Of a stretch of 64,000 nucleotides of DNA, positions 34,654 through 46,232 are shown one piece after another. Each line of letters begins with the position of its first letter. Position 1 is the stretch's first letter. The notes below the pieces were generated by a model. That model worked only from the letters and a program-made list of their open reading frames with translations. It ran no database searches and was not told the origin of the DNA. This DNA is from Boothiomyces macroporosus (Eukaryota > Chytridiomycota > Chytridiomycetes > Rhizophydiales > Terramycetaceae). The stretch lies in NCBI GenBank assembly GCA_027604185.1, contig JADGKB010000014.1:1-64000 (forward strand), read 5' to 3'. A program made the translations under genes and the position numbers.

Positions 34654-35367
34654 TTAATCATCATCATCCATTTCTCCATTTGAATTAGACCCTATAGAAT
34701 TAGGGGTATGATAGTTGTTCTTGGGTTTTCTAACGGGCATACATAAACCTTGGGAGGCGAATAAAAGGATAAGTTCGGATGGTGAAGACAACCCGGGGAA
34801 ATCTTTAGCGCTAGTAGATTCAAATACTGATGAGTACGCTCTTCCTATACACTCACTTGAGCCAGCAATAAGCGTGCCTCCGTTTCTATATTAGCTTGGA
34901 TTACAATAAGTTAAATAGTTTAAACTCTAGTCTGTAGAAACCTTTGTATATGACGGAGAGGTCTGCAAAAGTAAAAAAGCAACCTAGTTTCTCTACGGTA
35001 AGACTGGTTTACTGTTTATATCCCTCAACAGTGTAGCGTTACATACAGTGGACCCTAACAGGTCCTCCTCTTTGTTTTGCTTGAGGTTGTGTTGCTTGTC
35101 TACCTCCCACAGAGTTGTTTTAACTACTAGGAATGGGTGTAGCGAAGATCTAGGATTATCAAATTGTAATTTACAGCTCTTCAAGTTCATCTGCATTATT
35201 TTCATTTACAAGTTGCAATATTGGTGCCTATATAAACAAAGAAATACTGGGTCTATCATTCTCCTATCTTTTCTTCCTATCCCGCAAGCTCTAACGTATT
35301 CCGGTTCTTGCCGAACAACAAGTTTGAACCTGCGTTTAACTATATTGCACTTTTCTAATTCCACCAT
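34654..35367 (-). CDS. Velvet-domain regulator 2
   Basis: Six exons with introns of 21, 20, 25, 20 and 19 nt encode 202 residues. Motifs: VRQEPEYVRACGIGRKDRR, DPAPILQLVN, GSTVCNATLLRD, GCFFTFADLSV, FYRLEFKLFNL, and DFPGLSSPSELILLFASQG...VRKP. It ends in an extra tail with Asn/Ser and a run of Asp (MDDDD). Intron positions match those of velvet genes 3 and 4, so the three derive from one ancestor; gene 1 lacks two of these introns. Its third intron, at 25 nt, is among the longest in the window. Confidence 0.9.
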
Positions 35368-36289
35368 GATTTATTGCAGCAAATTTGGAAAAAAAATATA
35401 TTCGGTTTGGTAAAAAATATCTCCTTGTAGTTGGAAAAAAATGTAAATAAATAGTGAAAACCGTTCAAATTGATCCCTGAATTGTTTTTCCTGAAAGCGG
35501 TATCTCTAGTGCTTATAAATAGCTTTGTCTTTGGCAATATCTCTGTGTTTAGAATTTCGCTAGTGTGATTAAATGTGACATTCGCCTGAATGTCACAGTG
35601 GCGCTCGTAGTGGAGATAAAGTCCGGGAATAGTCCGCAGTGGAATGACATTTTAGATTTAGGGTAAATTTAACCTATTCCCAAGCAAGTGGGTTTTCCGA
35701 TTGGCAGGTTGCAGATCAAACGATGCTTTTTTAGAAACTTTTAATTTTCAATTTTGATACATTTGCTCCATCTCCAATATCCAAATTTGTTAGTCACATG
35801 ACCGCAGCGCTAGACATCCCATTCAAAATGGGTCCACAATGTGAATTTGATAATGGAACTTGTGGCACGGAAATACTTGATCAATAATGCTTCCGAAATT
35901 TAAGCCATGCCTTTTGACACAATCAATTGGTAAATCTAATTTGCCACTAATACTTGATGTACAAAAAACACAACCGGCAAAGAACAGTTTCAATATAATA
36001 ATATCATTATACACGAAACAAAGCGTGTGTATTAATAGGATATCGTGAGCAAACCAAGGTGTGCCATTACTCCCAAATGAAAAAAATTCCATAGAGTAGT
36101 TATACACACTGACAATATTTTGCAATTCCACTCGTTTATAATACATTATTATGCCCTAAAACCGTCTTTATTAAATGAATAACACGATAGCGGGTTAAGC
36201 GGCCTTCTTTTTGCAAAATATGGAAACCGATAAAAAAAAGAAAATGAAATTTCGCGATGGCTGGCAAGAACATGATCAAACTACCTGCT
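35368..36289. other. Intergenic stretch between velvet genes 2 and 3
   Basis: About 920 bp. It contains a perfect 10-bp inverted repeat at 35574-35597. A minus-strand frame at 35823-36146 (107 codons) has a piece, GCVFCTSSIS, that recalls the velvet GCFFIFSDLS block, but nothing else fits; I do not call it a gene. The rest shows no recognisable feature. Confidence 0.4.
35574..35597. promoter_or_regulatory. Perfect inverted repeat, 10-bp arms
   Basis: TGTGACATTC, spacer GCCT, then GAATGTCACA: both arms are exact reverse complements. It lies about 210 nt upstream of the ATG of velvet gene 2. It could bind a dimeric regulator; velvet proteins are dimeric, but no known consensus was matched. A hairpin is the alternative reading. 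Confidence 0.45.
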
Positions 36290-36936
36290 TTACTCTTTAT
36301 TAAACTTTCTAATTGGAACAATTGCGCCTTGGGCAGAAAAAGCCGCCAAAATTTCGTTTGGGGAACTTAAACCAGGAAAGTTTTTTGCGTCTGTCACTTG
36401 AAATGTTCTTGAAACAACTGTAAAGCTCTTATCAAACTGATCTATACAATTCCTAATGTTAATAAGACTTACATTAGGTGAAATAATTTAAATTCGAGTT
36501 TATAATTGCCGGTTTTTACTATAGACAGGTCTGAGAATATGAAAAAGCAGCCTAGATTGCCTAGTTTAATGTTTGCTTACCTTTATCGTCTCTCAGAATG
36601 GAAGCGTTCGATATCGTCGAGCCAACGATTTCTTTACTTTGTTTAATTCTACCATGACCGTTGACTTCAAGTAGCGAAGCAATAACAATGAGAAACGGTT
36701 GACAATCATATCTCTCATTAATAAGTATTACAATACAGAATCGAAACCACGGTCGTCGCACTTATTCACTAGCTTTAATATAGGAGTCTATCATTAAAAA
36801 CAACTTACAGGATCCAGCACTCTGCGATATTTCTGACTACTTCCGCAAGCTCTTGCGTACTTTGCGTCTTGAATAATTACAAGTTTAAACCTAAGTCAAA
36901 GTACGAGTACTTTTCCAGGTTGCTGTTTGTCTCCAT
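36290..36936 (-). CDS. Velvet-domain regulator 3
   Basis: Six exons with introns of 20, 21, 20, 20 and 20 nt encode 181 residues. Motifs: KLVIIQDAKYARACGSSQKY, RRVLDPTPILKLVN, EIVGSTISNASILRDDKG, LGCFFIFSDLSIVKTGNYKL, and KNFPGLSSPNEILAAFSAQG...IRKF. It is very close to velvet gene 4 in exon sequence and in all intron positions, so these two are the most recent duplicates. A conserved FSDLS...YKLEFKLF strand pair suggests an intact fold. No nuclear localisation signal or extra domain is visible. Confidence 0.92.
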
Positions 36937-37394
36937 TTTCAAGTTGGAAAAAAATTGTCAATTTACGGAAACTTTCACCAAACTCTGAGCGATATCGTAT
37001 TTTCAGTTAGCTGGAAACTTTTGTAAATTAATAGTTTCTGCGGCCCATGTTTTGTTTTTTTACGCCTTGTTGTCAAAATGATTCATAAGTTTCAAATAGA
37101 ATAAGTTGGCAAAAGGATGGATAATTTGGTTTCAAAGTGATCTACTTGCTAATGCCTTTTGGGCGGTTGATTTACCAGATATACCATAAAGTGGAACGGT
37201 ATGAATTTGGATTTGTCATTATTTGTCACATTCGATTATTTTCCACCCAGGAATGGCAACAAGAAATTCAACCAAAAGGAAATGAAATTTTCAATTACAA
37301 AATGGAATATGAAATAGCTATAGAGCAAAGCTAATCAGGGGTTTAATTGCGCAACAATATGAATTACTAACCAATTATATTACAGATACAAAAT
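36937..37394. other. Intergenic stretch between velvet genes 3 and 4
   Basis: About 460 bp, AT-rich. A short + strand frame (37137-37334) has no recognisable motif. Probably promoter of gene 3 and 3' region of gene 4. Confidence 0.4.
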
Positions 37395-38032
37395 TCATTC
37401 TTTGCTGAATTTCCTAATAGGAACGATAGCACCTTGAGCAGAAAATGCCGCCAGTATTTCGTTTGGAGAAGTCAGACCAGGGAAACTCTTTGCGTCTGTC
37501 ACATGAACTATTCTTGAAAGCAAACAATGGTTTTCATTACTGCTTTCTATTCTATTCCTAGTATTAGACAATATTACTGTAAATCGAATAATTTGAACTC
37601 TAGCCTATAGTGTCCAATTTTGACAATTGATAAATCAGAGAAAATAAAGAAACAGCCGAGGTTTCCTAAATTAGGGTAGCCAACCTTTATCGTCTCGCAG
37701 TATAGAAGCATTGGAAATGGTAGATCCAATCAGTTCTAGATTTCTTTTAATGATATGGCCTTTCTTGTCTACCTCATGTAGCGAAACAGTAACAAATAAG
37801 GATGTCTGTAGCTCATATCTACATTAGCGATACTTACAATGAGTTTACAATGTCAATATTGTCATTCAAATCAACAATCTTCAAGATAGGCACCTAAGGT
37901 AATTATAAATGTACTGGGTCCAGAATCCTTCTGTATTTCTGACAGCTACCGCAAGCCCTAGCGTATTTCGGTTCTTGAATAGTGATAATTTTCAATCTTG
38001 TTTAGTATAATGTACTCGTTGAATATCGTCAT
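37395..38032 (-). CDS. Velvet-domain regulator 4
   Basis: Six exons with introns of 19, 21, 19, 19 and 20 nt encode 179 residues. The first exon is only 17 nt (MTIFN plus two bases). Motifs: KIITIQEPKYARACGSCQKY, RRILDPVPILKIVD, ELIGSTISNASILRDDKG, LGCFFIFSDLSIVKIGHYRL, and KSFPGLTSPNEILAAFSAQG...IRKF. It is nearest to velvet gene 3. It consists of the velvet domain alone, like the VosA/VelB-type core without extensions; which of the classical subfamilies it belongs to cannot be told by eye. Confidence 0.92.
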
Positions 38033-38350
38033 GCTGAATAAATAATGAAAAAATTTAAAAGTTGACCACCAGAATAATTTTGAGACAATCCCACTTTTAA
38101 TTTCCTTTTAATTGTTTTATCTGTTTGATGTGATGAGGGATAATGAGAATTCTTGTGTTTATACGGAAATCTATTCCGAATTTTTGTGTGGATTTTCCTT
38201 TTTCAATGATTCACTTTGAATCATTTTAAAGAATATTTTGGAAATCACCAGACAGTTATGCGAAAATTTTAACGGTATTAGCCAATCGTAAGTCAAGTAG
38301 AATAAAGACTGGTATATTACTAGTCACTATTATTCATTGAATTATTAAGA
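38033..38350. other. Divergent intergenic region
   Basis: About 320 bp between velvet gene 4 and the Sel1-type gene. AT-rich, no recognised element apart from short T- and A-runs. Confidence 0.5.
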
Positions 38351-39272
38351 ATGTCATTGCAAACAAGGCCGGTCAGAGTTGAAAATCCAAGATTAGAGCT
38401 GGTAGGCATTATACTAATTTATTACTGATTTTAATCAAAGTAAAGAATAACTTTTGCTTTACCTGGTAGTCGCTTCTCGATTTGTAACTAATTTGGACAA
38501 GTTTCACTCGACCGGACTTATTATAAATTGCGTAAACTTCTATATAGTTGCTATATATGGAATATCAGCAAATTTGGATACAGATCAGTTGGATATTAAA
38601 TTTGCACAGTTTTTGAATCTCATGCAGGAACTTGAACATGGGGTAAAATTGCATTCTGAAAATAATTTCAACTTGGCTCTTAAATATATTAAATTGTCAG
38701 CAGACAAAGGTAATCCGATCGGGATATTTCTTTTGGGAATGTATCTGCGGCAAGGTAAGTAACTGTTAATCAAGGTAAATGAAGGGTAATCCAGGTAGCT
38801 ATAAATTTACAAAGGATGGGGATGTGAACAGGATTATGTAAAGGGATTCAATTGTTTTAAGCGGTGTGTAATTAAGCTCCAGTCGCTTCCTTGTAATGTA
38901 TTAACTAGAGATCTGCTTCAACTGCCATTGTTTGAAATTGGACAGTGTTATAGATTTGGTTGGGGAGTGCCCAAATATATTTACAATGCCCTGTATTACT
39001 ATAGACTGGCTGCTGGGTTTGGCTCAAGTGAAGCGCAAGAGTTGCTGGGAAATATTTATGAACAAGGATTTATAGTGAAAAGAGACAAGAAACAAGCTGC
39101 GAAATACTACCGGATGCTCGATTTATCCAACGTTCCGGGCAAGTCCTGGGTCCATAAACCCAAATACAACTCGCACAAAACTGAAGACCAAATCTCAGTC
39201 TCGAATATAAACCTTGATTTGCCTCATATTCCTCTTAACTGGAAACAAAAATTATTTATAAAAATGTTTTAA
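38351..39272 (+). CDS. Small Sel1-repeat protein; 5' exon structure unresolved
   Basis: An ATG at 38351 opens MSLQTRPVRVENPRLEL, followed by a splice-like GTAGG. From about 38566 the frame gives Sel1-like repeats: FNLALKYIKLSADKGNPIGI, LGMYLRQGWGCEQDYVKGFN, FEIGQCYRFGWGVPKYIYNA and SSEAQELLGNIYEQGFIVKR. This is the pattern of Chs4/Skt5-type and other Sel1 scaffold proteins, but far shorter. Between the second and third blocks a 60-nt gap consists of three 20-nt intron-like units in tandem; a 45-nt intron follows 40 nt later. How exon 1 joins the repeats (38402-38565) is unclear: no simple mini-intron set gives an obvious frame. The stop is 26 nt before the WBP1 start. Confidence 0.65.
38755..38814 (+). 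other. Three back-to-back 20-nt mini-introns
   Basis: Between CGG CAA G and GA TGG GGA lie gtaagtaactgttaatcaag (38755-38774), gtaaatgaagggtaatccag (38775-38794) and gtagctataaatttacaaag (38795-38814) with no exon base between. Each is exactly 20 nt, begins GTA, carries a TTAAT/GTAAT/TTTAC branch-like element and ends AG. All three must go to give the Sel1 motif RQGWGCEQD; reading through meets a stop at once. Confidence 0.8.
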
Positions 39273-39298
39273 TTTGCTTTTCTTTTTAAAAGATCTGA

Positions 39299-40534
39299 AT
39301 GCAAGCATTTTTAATCTTGGCTTCAACTTTGTTGGCAAAGACGTTAATTATATTGGATTCGCTGGATTCCAAACCGCAGTATTCCGCTCTATTTGATTCT
39401 CTCAAGAGTACATTTCACTAACAAAGATAGAGGGCATGACCTGGAATTCAAACTGAAAAAAGAAACTTTTGATTTCATTCAATATGAAGAATTGAAATAC
39501 GAGAATGTTGTTTTACTTGACGCTCCAGCAAATCTAGGCGGACCTTTGCGAATGGGAAATTTGATTGATTTTGTTAATTACGGAGGGAATGTGATTCTCG
39601 CTTCATCTGAAGTAAATGACCCAATTAGGGACTTTGGTTTTGAATTTTCTGTTGATTATGCTTCGTCGCTTGTTTCCGATTACTTTGCTCCTGAAATTAA
39701 TCTAGTAACTGGTAAAATTGTTGCTAGTGAACATGTCATTCCAAAGAATGTGAAGGCTCCCGTCTATAAAGGTTATTGTTTTTAATATAGGCATTGGCCA
39801 CTCACTCTCTGGAAAAAACAAGCTAGTTCAACCTGTTTTGGTAGGTAATCCTAGTGCTTTCTCTGGCGAAGATGCAAAAATTACTAGCCACACTCTTGTT
39901 GGCTCTGATCTTGTGCTAGTCTCTGCATTCCAAGCCTTAAACCAAGCTAGGGTTGTCTTTACTGCTTCTTCAGAATTATTCAAAGACATTTACCCTCAAA
40001 ACAAGGACTTTGTGAATGAATTGACTGCATGGGCTTTTAAAGAAAAGTCTGTTTTAAAAGTACAGTCGAAAAAACATCACAGACAAGGTGAAACTGGACA
40101 ACATGGTATTTACAGAATCAAGGACGACATGGTAAATATTGTTAATGTAGGTATATGAAGTAGAATTATTGAAATTGGAAAAGGGAAAATACGTGCCATT
40201 TACTCCAAAAGATGTTCAATTTGAAGCTGTCATGCTGGACCCATATATTCGTCAAACAATGGTACCAAAGGGAAACAAGCTAGTTGCGGAGTTCAAATTA
40301 CCAGATCACTATGGTGTCTTTACTTTTAAAGTTGATTACAAGCGACACGGCTTAACATATCTTAACCTCAATGAAACTGTCCAAATCAGGCCATACAGAC
40401 ACGACCAATATCCTCGTTTCTTGACTGTCGCTAATCCATATTATGTTAATGTATGGAGTATGTTTGCCGCATTCTTTTTGTTTACAGCTGTTGTCTTGTA
40501 TCACAGGGATACCAAGAAAGTCAAGAAAGAATAA
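39299..40534 (+). CDS. WBP1: Oligosaccharyltransferase subunit WBP1/OST48
   Basis: Four exons with three 19-nt introns (39408-39426, 39772-39790, 40132-40150) give 392 residues. The protein has a short signal peptide (MQAFLILASTLLA), the lumenal blocks VVLLDAPANLGGPL and FVNYGGNVILASS typical of WBP1/DDOST, IGHSLSGKNKL, a strand-rich C-terminal lumenal region, and one membrane span (VWSMFAAFFLFTAVVLYH) before a short cytosolic tail ending KVKKE, an ER-retrieval K-x-K-x-x signal. It is an essential non-catalytic subunit of the ER complex that transfers the dolichol-linked glycan to Asn. Yeast WBP1 is 430 residues. Confidence 0.93.
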
Positions 40535-40685
40535 AATGAATTGAAAATTTATCCGCGTTCTATTTGCTTTGCAGGAATTGGGTATCTTGTCACATCCAGT
40601 TGATGTCTTAATGTCACATCTAGTCATTGATTACAAGATGACTCGTTCTGAACAAGTTTAAAAATCAAGAAAAAAAAAATAAAGT

Positions 40686-43600
40686 ATGGAATCACGACAA
40701 AATCATATCCGCCAATTACAACAAAACGTGGAATGCATTAGAAATATTTGCATTATAGCTCATGTCGATCACGGGAAAACTTCTCTCTCCGACTGTCTCC
40801 TAGCTTCAAACGGAATCATTAGTTCAAAATTAGCTGGTAAAGTGCGATACCTGGACTCGAGAGAGGATGAACAGGAAAGAGGTATCACAATGGAATCATC
40901 TGGGATATCTCTGTTTTTCAATCTGGTACAGCAAACACTGGATGAGAATAATGAGAGGAGATTGGAAACGAAAGAGTATTTGATAAACTTGATTGATTCG
41001 CCTGGGCATGTGGATTTCTCTTCTGAAGTATCGACTGCATCGCGACTATGTGATGGAGCGCTGTTACTAGTTGATGCTGTGGAAGGTGTTTGCGCTCAAG
41101 TACTATCAACTAACATAGACGCATACAGTATTACGCCAGGCGAAACAGGAAAAAGTGAAACCTATCTTGGTACTAAACAAGATTGATAGGCTGATTACTG
41201 AATTGAAACACACTCCACAAGAAGCATATACTCACTTGTCACATATCCTGGAGCAAGTTAATGCTATTCTGGGTACATTTGAAGCTGGGGATCTCCTGCA
41301 AGAAGCGGAATTGGATCCTGAAAAGGAATTTGTTGATAATGTGGACGACGAGTTTTATTTCGCTCCTGAAAAAGGAAACGTTATCTTTGCTAGCGCAGTA
41401 GATGGATGGGCATTCAGGTAACAACCTTCTAACAAGAACCATTCAATTCGCAAAGATTTATGCTTCAAAGTTGGGTGTCAAGGAATCTAATCTTAACCGA
41501 TTCATGTGGGGAAATTATTACCTTGACCCAAAGACAAAACGAGTAATCGGACCAAAAGGACTGAAAGGCAGAGCATTGAAACCAATGTTTGTTCAATTTG
41601 CTTTGGATAATATTTGGAAAGTTTACGATGTTGTTTACAATAACGATCGAGTAGCTTTGGAAAAAATTATTCAGTCGTTAGGTATTAAAGTGCCACCTAG
41701 AGATATGAAAGCAAAAGATTTGAAAATATTATTACAATCTGTAATGTCTCAATGGCTACCACTTTCCAATGCCGTTTTATTGGCAGTAGTACAAAAAATT
41801 CCAAATCCACTGGCTGCTCAAGCTTACAGGATGGATGATATTTTACTCCCGAAAGATTCAGACTCTGAGGAAAAGAAATTGGTAAACCAAGCAATCGTTA
41901 ATTGCGATTCTAGCGAAACCGCTCCCGTAGTAGCGTACATAAGTAAAATGTTTACCATATCCTCAAAAGATTTGCCAGTTGCAATTACTAAAAAACAGCG
42001 GTACACTCCTGAAGAGCTACGGATAATGCGTCAAGCTGCAATTGCTCGCTCAAAAGTGGAAAGAAACGAAGAAGAAGATAGCTATAGTGAATACAGCAAC
42101 GATACGGCTCAGCCAGCAGAAGCAGAGTTGCTAGTTGGATTTGCCCGTATTTATTCTGGAGTAATCAAAGTTGGCCAGAAACTACATATTCTCGGACCAA
42201 AATATGACTTTGATGACCCAGAAAGACACCAATATGTAGCCGAAATGGAAGTTGAGCGATTATTCTTGTTAATGGGCAAAGATTTGCAAGACTTGGAATC
42301 AGTATCTGCTGGAAACGTCTTTGGGATTCTTGGGTGTAATGAAAAAGTTTTGAAAACTGCAACGCTCACTAGTGATTTAAATTGCTGTAGTTTAGCAGGA
42401 TTTAAATTGGAGAACCCACCAATCTTACGAGTAGCATTAGAGCCGGAAAATCCAAGTAATTGGTTTATAATTTAGCTCAAATGGATCAGTTGATTGAAGG
42501 ATTGGAGCTGCTAAATAGATCTGATCCGTGTGTACAAGTAGAATTGCAAGACACTGGAGAAAATGTGATTGTGTGTGCTGGAGAGCTACATTTGGAAGTA
42601 AAACTTATTGACATTAGCGGTGTGTAAAAGATTTAAGAGAACGATTTGCCAAGATTGAAATTCAAGTCTCTAAACCAATTGTTCCGTTTAGAGAAACATT
42701 GTCCTTTAATCCTTCTATATCATTTGACAATTCCAAAACAGAGTTGCCGATCGGGACAGTCCACAAAGTAACTTCTGAAAAATCCGTGTCGCTTAAAATT
42801 AGAGTCGTCCCACTTCCTAATCAAGTTCGGCAGTATTTGTTAAACAATACACATGTATCGAATTTGGCACAAACTGAAGGTGCTTTGGAAATCGCACAAG
42901 AATTCATGAAAGGCCTCAAGGAAGCCATGAATGAGTCAATTAAGGACAAGGAGTGCGGGAATATAGATATCAATTGGGAAACATTACTGGATAATGTTAT
43001 CTCGGTTGGCCCAAAGAATGGATCCAATCTTTTGATTAATCAAATACCAGGCAAGATTACTAATACGTAACTTTTGATTTAAATTAGATGGCTCCAAGAA
43101 TTTGAATCTGGCCAGAGCGGAGATCAACTTGAATTCATTGCCAGTTTATTATCAGGGTTCCAGCTAGCGACTGCAACTGGACCATTATGTAACGAACCAA
43201 TTGCTGGGATCGCTGTTCTCCTTCAGGAGTATGAAATTAATGGAGAAGATTCAAAGTCTATCCCTGGGCAAATTCTTTCATTTACCAAAGAATCAATTAG
43301 GCAAGGGTTCCTGCAATGGTCACCAAGACTAATGCTTGCTCAGTATACGTGCGAATTGCAAACTGAAGCGCTCTATATGGGAAAAGTAGATGGAGTGCTT
43401 TCAAGAAGGAAGGGAAAGATCGTTTCCGAGGATATCAAAGAAGGAACCCCATTATTCACAATCACAGCGTCGCTACCAGTGGTAGAGTCGTTTGGATTTG
43501 TTGATGAACTGAGAAAGAAAACTAGTGGTGTGGCAAGTCCGCAACTGGTGTTTACTGGCTTTGAAGTACTAGATATGGATCCTTATTGGGTTCCTAAAAC

Positions 43601-43770
43601 TGAAGAAGAGCTTGAAGACATGGGAGACAAGGCAGACAGGGACAACTTGGCAAAGAAATACATGGAAGATGTTAGGTTGAGAAAGGTAATTTTCATTAAT
43701 TTAGGGATTATTTATCGAAAAGAAACTGATTGAAAACGCAGAGAAACAAAAAACCATGAAGAACAAATAA
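40686..43770 (+). CDS. EFL1: EFL1/Ria1 ribosome-assembly GTPase
   Basis: Seven exons with six introns of 19-21 nt encode 988 residues. The EF-2-like GTPase motifs are [14 protein letters not shown] (G1), RGITMES (G2), [11 protein letters not shown] (G3) and LNKIDRL (G4). The EFL1-specific insert after the G domain is seen ([19 protein letters not shown] and the charged region [13 protein letters not shown]). Domains II-V follow, with CAGELHLE and a C-terminal [13 protein letters not shown] block. EFL1 with Sdo1/SBDS releases Tif6/eIF6 from pre-60S subunits in the cytosol. It is not EF-2 itself: the insert and the divergent C-terminus distinguish it. Confidence 0.93.
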
Positions 43771-43891
43771 CAAATACATATTTTACCGTTTGCCCCGATT
43801 CAAAAATGGGAGAGCCCGAACTTTCAAGTCTTGTACGCTTTCTTTTTCCAATTTTTGAAACGCTTGATTGAGCGTAAAAGTCGAATTCAAA

Positions 43892-46133
43892 ATGTACTAC
43901 AATAACCCAGCCGAATCCCAGGCTACTCCCGCTATAGAAGCTTACACTGTTACAGAGCACTATATACAACCTACGAGTAAGAACTTTTGATTAACCAAGA
44001 CTATAACTATCCAAGTGGCGCTCAACAAAGCCCAAAGACCACACAACGTAAGAATTTGATTAATAACTTAGAGCCAGTTTACAAAATGAATGGCGGAGAC
44101 AATAATGGCATGAGAGATGCCAATGGAAATATTGGCATTGGAAACCAAGGATCAAATAATATTGGAAATTACAATATCGGAAACAACAATGTTGGGGACA
44201 GAAATAATGGAAATAATAATGTTGGTAGCTTCAATAATGGAAACAACAACCATGGGTCGTTCAATAACGGCAATGACAACTGGGGAAATAACAATGTTGG
44301 AAATCATATTACTGGAAATGGGATAATTCAAACTGTCCCGGCGTCAAATGCAATTTCATCCCCCGAATCCACACAGACATTGACCAACTCTGTTTCCGTT
44401 CAGACATCAGCATCCAATACTGCTGCTTCAAGTAGCTCCCTTTCCACTGCTGCATTAACTACTGCAACACCTACCCCAACTCCGGGATCTAGTGACAATT
44501 CTCTATCTGCAGGTGTACTAGCTGCTATCATCATACCAATCGTGTTAGTAATTCTTTTGATTGCAGCCTGTTGCATATGGCTCTCCAAGAGAAGGAAAGC
44601 GGAACAAGGTGCTGCAGTAAAGAAAAACACTGAATATGCACCCCAAATATTGGTATCTGAAATTCCACCTGCAGTTTCCTTGCCAAGTGGAAACGAACAA
44701 GGTTTAGGATCAGCAATCGCTTCTGAATACCAAACCCTAGAGTACGGACTAGCTAGCAGGAGCGCTATCCAAAACAATGAATCGTCCTACTACAACGAAC
44801 AGGCAGTTGTCGACACTGAGCTTCCAGCAGAAGCACCTAGGTACCAATTATCAGGTGCTGAAAGGGGAATATCTGCTGCTACTGCTGCTGCTTATTCTGA
44901 ACAGGATGAAAAAGTTGTAGCATACAATACAGATACCCTTTCAAGTCACCATTCTGGAGCTGCGAAAAGAGGTAATCAATATTAATCTTAGTGGAATATG
45001 AAGAGTATACTCTTCCTAGAATTCCTTCTCAAGCAGCTTCACTAGCACAGTCTTCGCCATTGATATATGATCAAGAACTGAGGGACAGAGTTAGTGTAGA
45101 AAATATTGCGCAAAGCACTCCACCCCCAGTGCAACTGGATAGTGGACTTGCCGGTGCTACTGTATTTACGGGTTTGGCAGCTCTTGCAGCTGCAGTTGGA
45201 ATTACCAGCGCCAGCAAAAAACAAGAAGAGTCCGCCGTCATTAGTGAAATTGACCATGGATCCTTCGCCGACACTAAAGTCGGTGCAATCGCTGAGGAAA
45301 AGGAAAGCTCCCAAGTTAATGTCCTAAAGAAATTAAACGAAACCGAGAAAGTCGAAGCTGTAGAAACTGAAGTTGTTTCTAAACACAATACTCTGGAAGA
45401 AGCTGCCCTAGTAGAAGGATTTGCCGAAGCGGCTCGCACTGGTAAAGTGGAAAAGAGAGTTAGTTTCGAAGAAGTGGAACGAAAAGTTATCAAAGAAGAG
45501 ATTGTCATCAAGAAGATCAAAGAAGTGAAATTCGAGCACAAAGAGTTGGAGGAAAGGGAAATTGATATCCCTGAAGTTAATACTGAAGAAATCAAAGCTC
45601 AACTTTCAACAGTTGACGAAGAATCTTCTACCGCGGTTGCTGTTGATAAACTACCTGAAAAAATCCAAATTCAAAAGCAGACTTACACTCGCAAAGATGA
45701 CAAATACTTTGTTCCTGATGATGATGAACCAGAAGACTTGGATGACTGGGCTCCCCCAGCTGCTACGTCTCACGTAGTTTTTACTAGCTATTTCCCAAAG
45801 CAAAGAGATGAAATGCTCCTCCAGCCGGGAGATTTGATTGGTATTGAAAAGGAATACGGCGATGGATGGGCTAGAGGTCAAAATATATCTCAAGGAAGAA
45901 AAAGATGTATTTTCCCACTAGCAATTTTGACACCTATCAAATCGGGCCCATCGCAAAATGTTCGCAAAGGAAAGGGAATGATGTGGCAGGGCCAAGCAAA
46001 CGCAAACACTGAAGTTAAAGATACAGTTGTGTACCACGAGCGAACCATATCATTGAGGAGATTAAGAGGAAAGAATAGATCTAGAACCAGTCTGATTTCA
46101 ACAACTTCGTCAGACGATTTAGAAGCCAAATAA
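43892..46133 (+). CDS. Transmembrane SH3 protein with NGN-type repeats
   Basis: Three exons with introns of 23 and 20 nt encode 732 residues. After an N-terminal stretch without a clear signal peptide comes an Asn/Gly-rich repeat (units like NNVGDRNNGN, SFNNGNNNHG; residues about 60-120), reminiscent of pentapeptide-type or NxGxxN beta-helix repeats. Next are a Ser/Thr-rich linker likely to be O-glycosylated, one membrane span (VLAAIIIPIVLVILLIAACC) and a KRRK stop-transfer. A long cytosolic acidic region and a C-terminal SH3 (HVVFTSYFPKQRDEMLLQPG ... DGWARGQN ... CIFPLAI) follow. The layout is like yeast Fus1-type TM-SH3 proteins. A cell-surface or polarity role is a guess. Confidence 0.75.
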
Positions 46134-46232
46134 AGCATTGCATTACGTTGAAATTAGTCTTTTTTGTTAAATTTGAGAAGCAGTTTCCCACTCGCTTTTT
46201 GGGCTTTGCGCCACCTCAATTTTCTGCAACAA

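Noticed and set aside
35823..36146. 107-codon minus-strand frame as a gene
   Set aside because: No conserved motif beyond a weak velvet-like GCVF piece; lies in the relic-rich spacer.
45071..45595. Long minus-strand Ser/Leu-rich frame opposite the TM-SH3 gene
   Set aside because: Antisense shadow of a Glu/Lys-rich region; composition is explained by complement codons.
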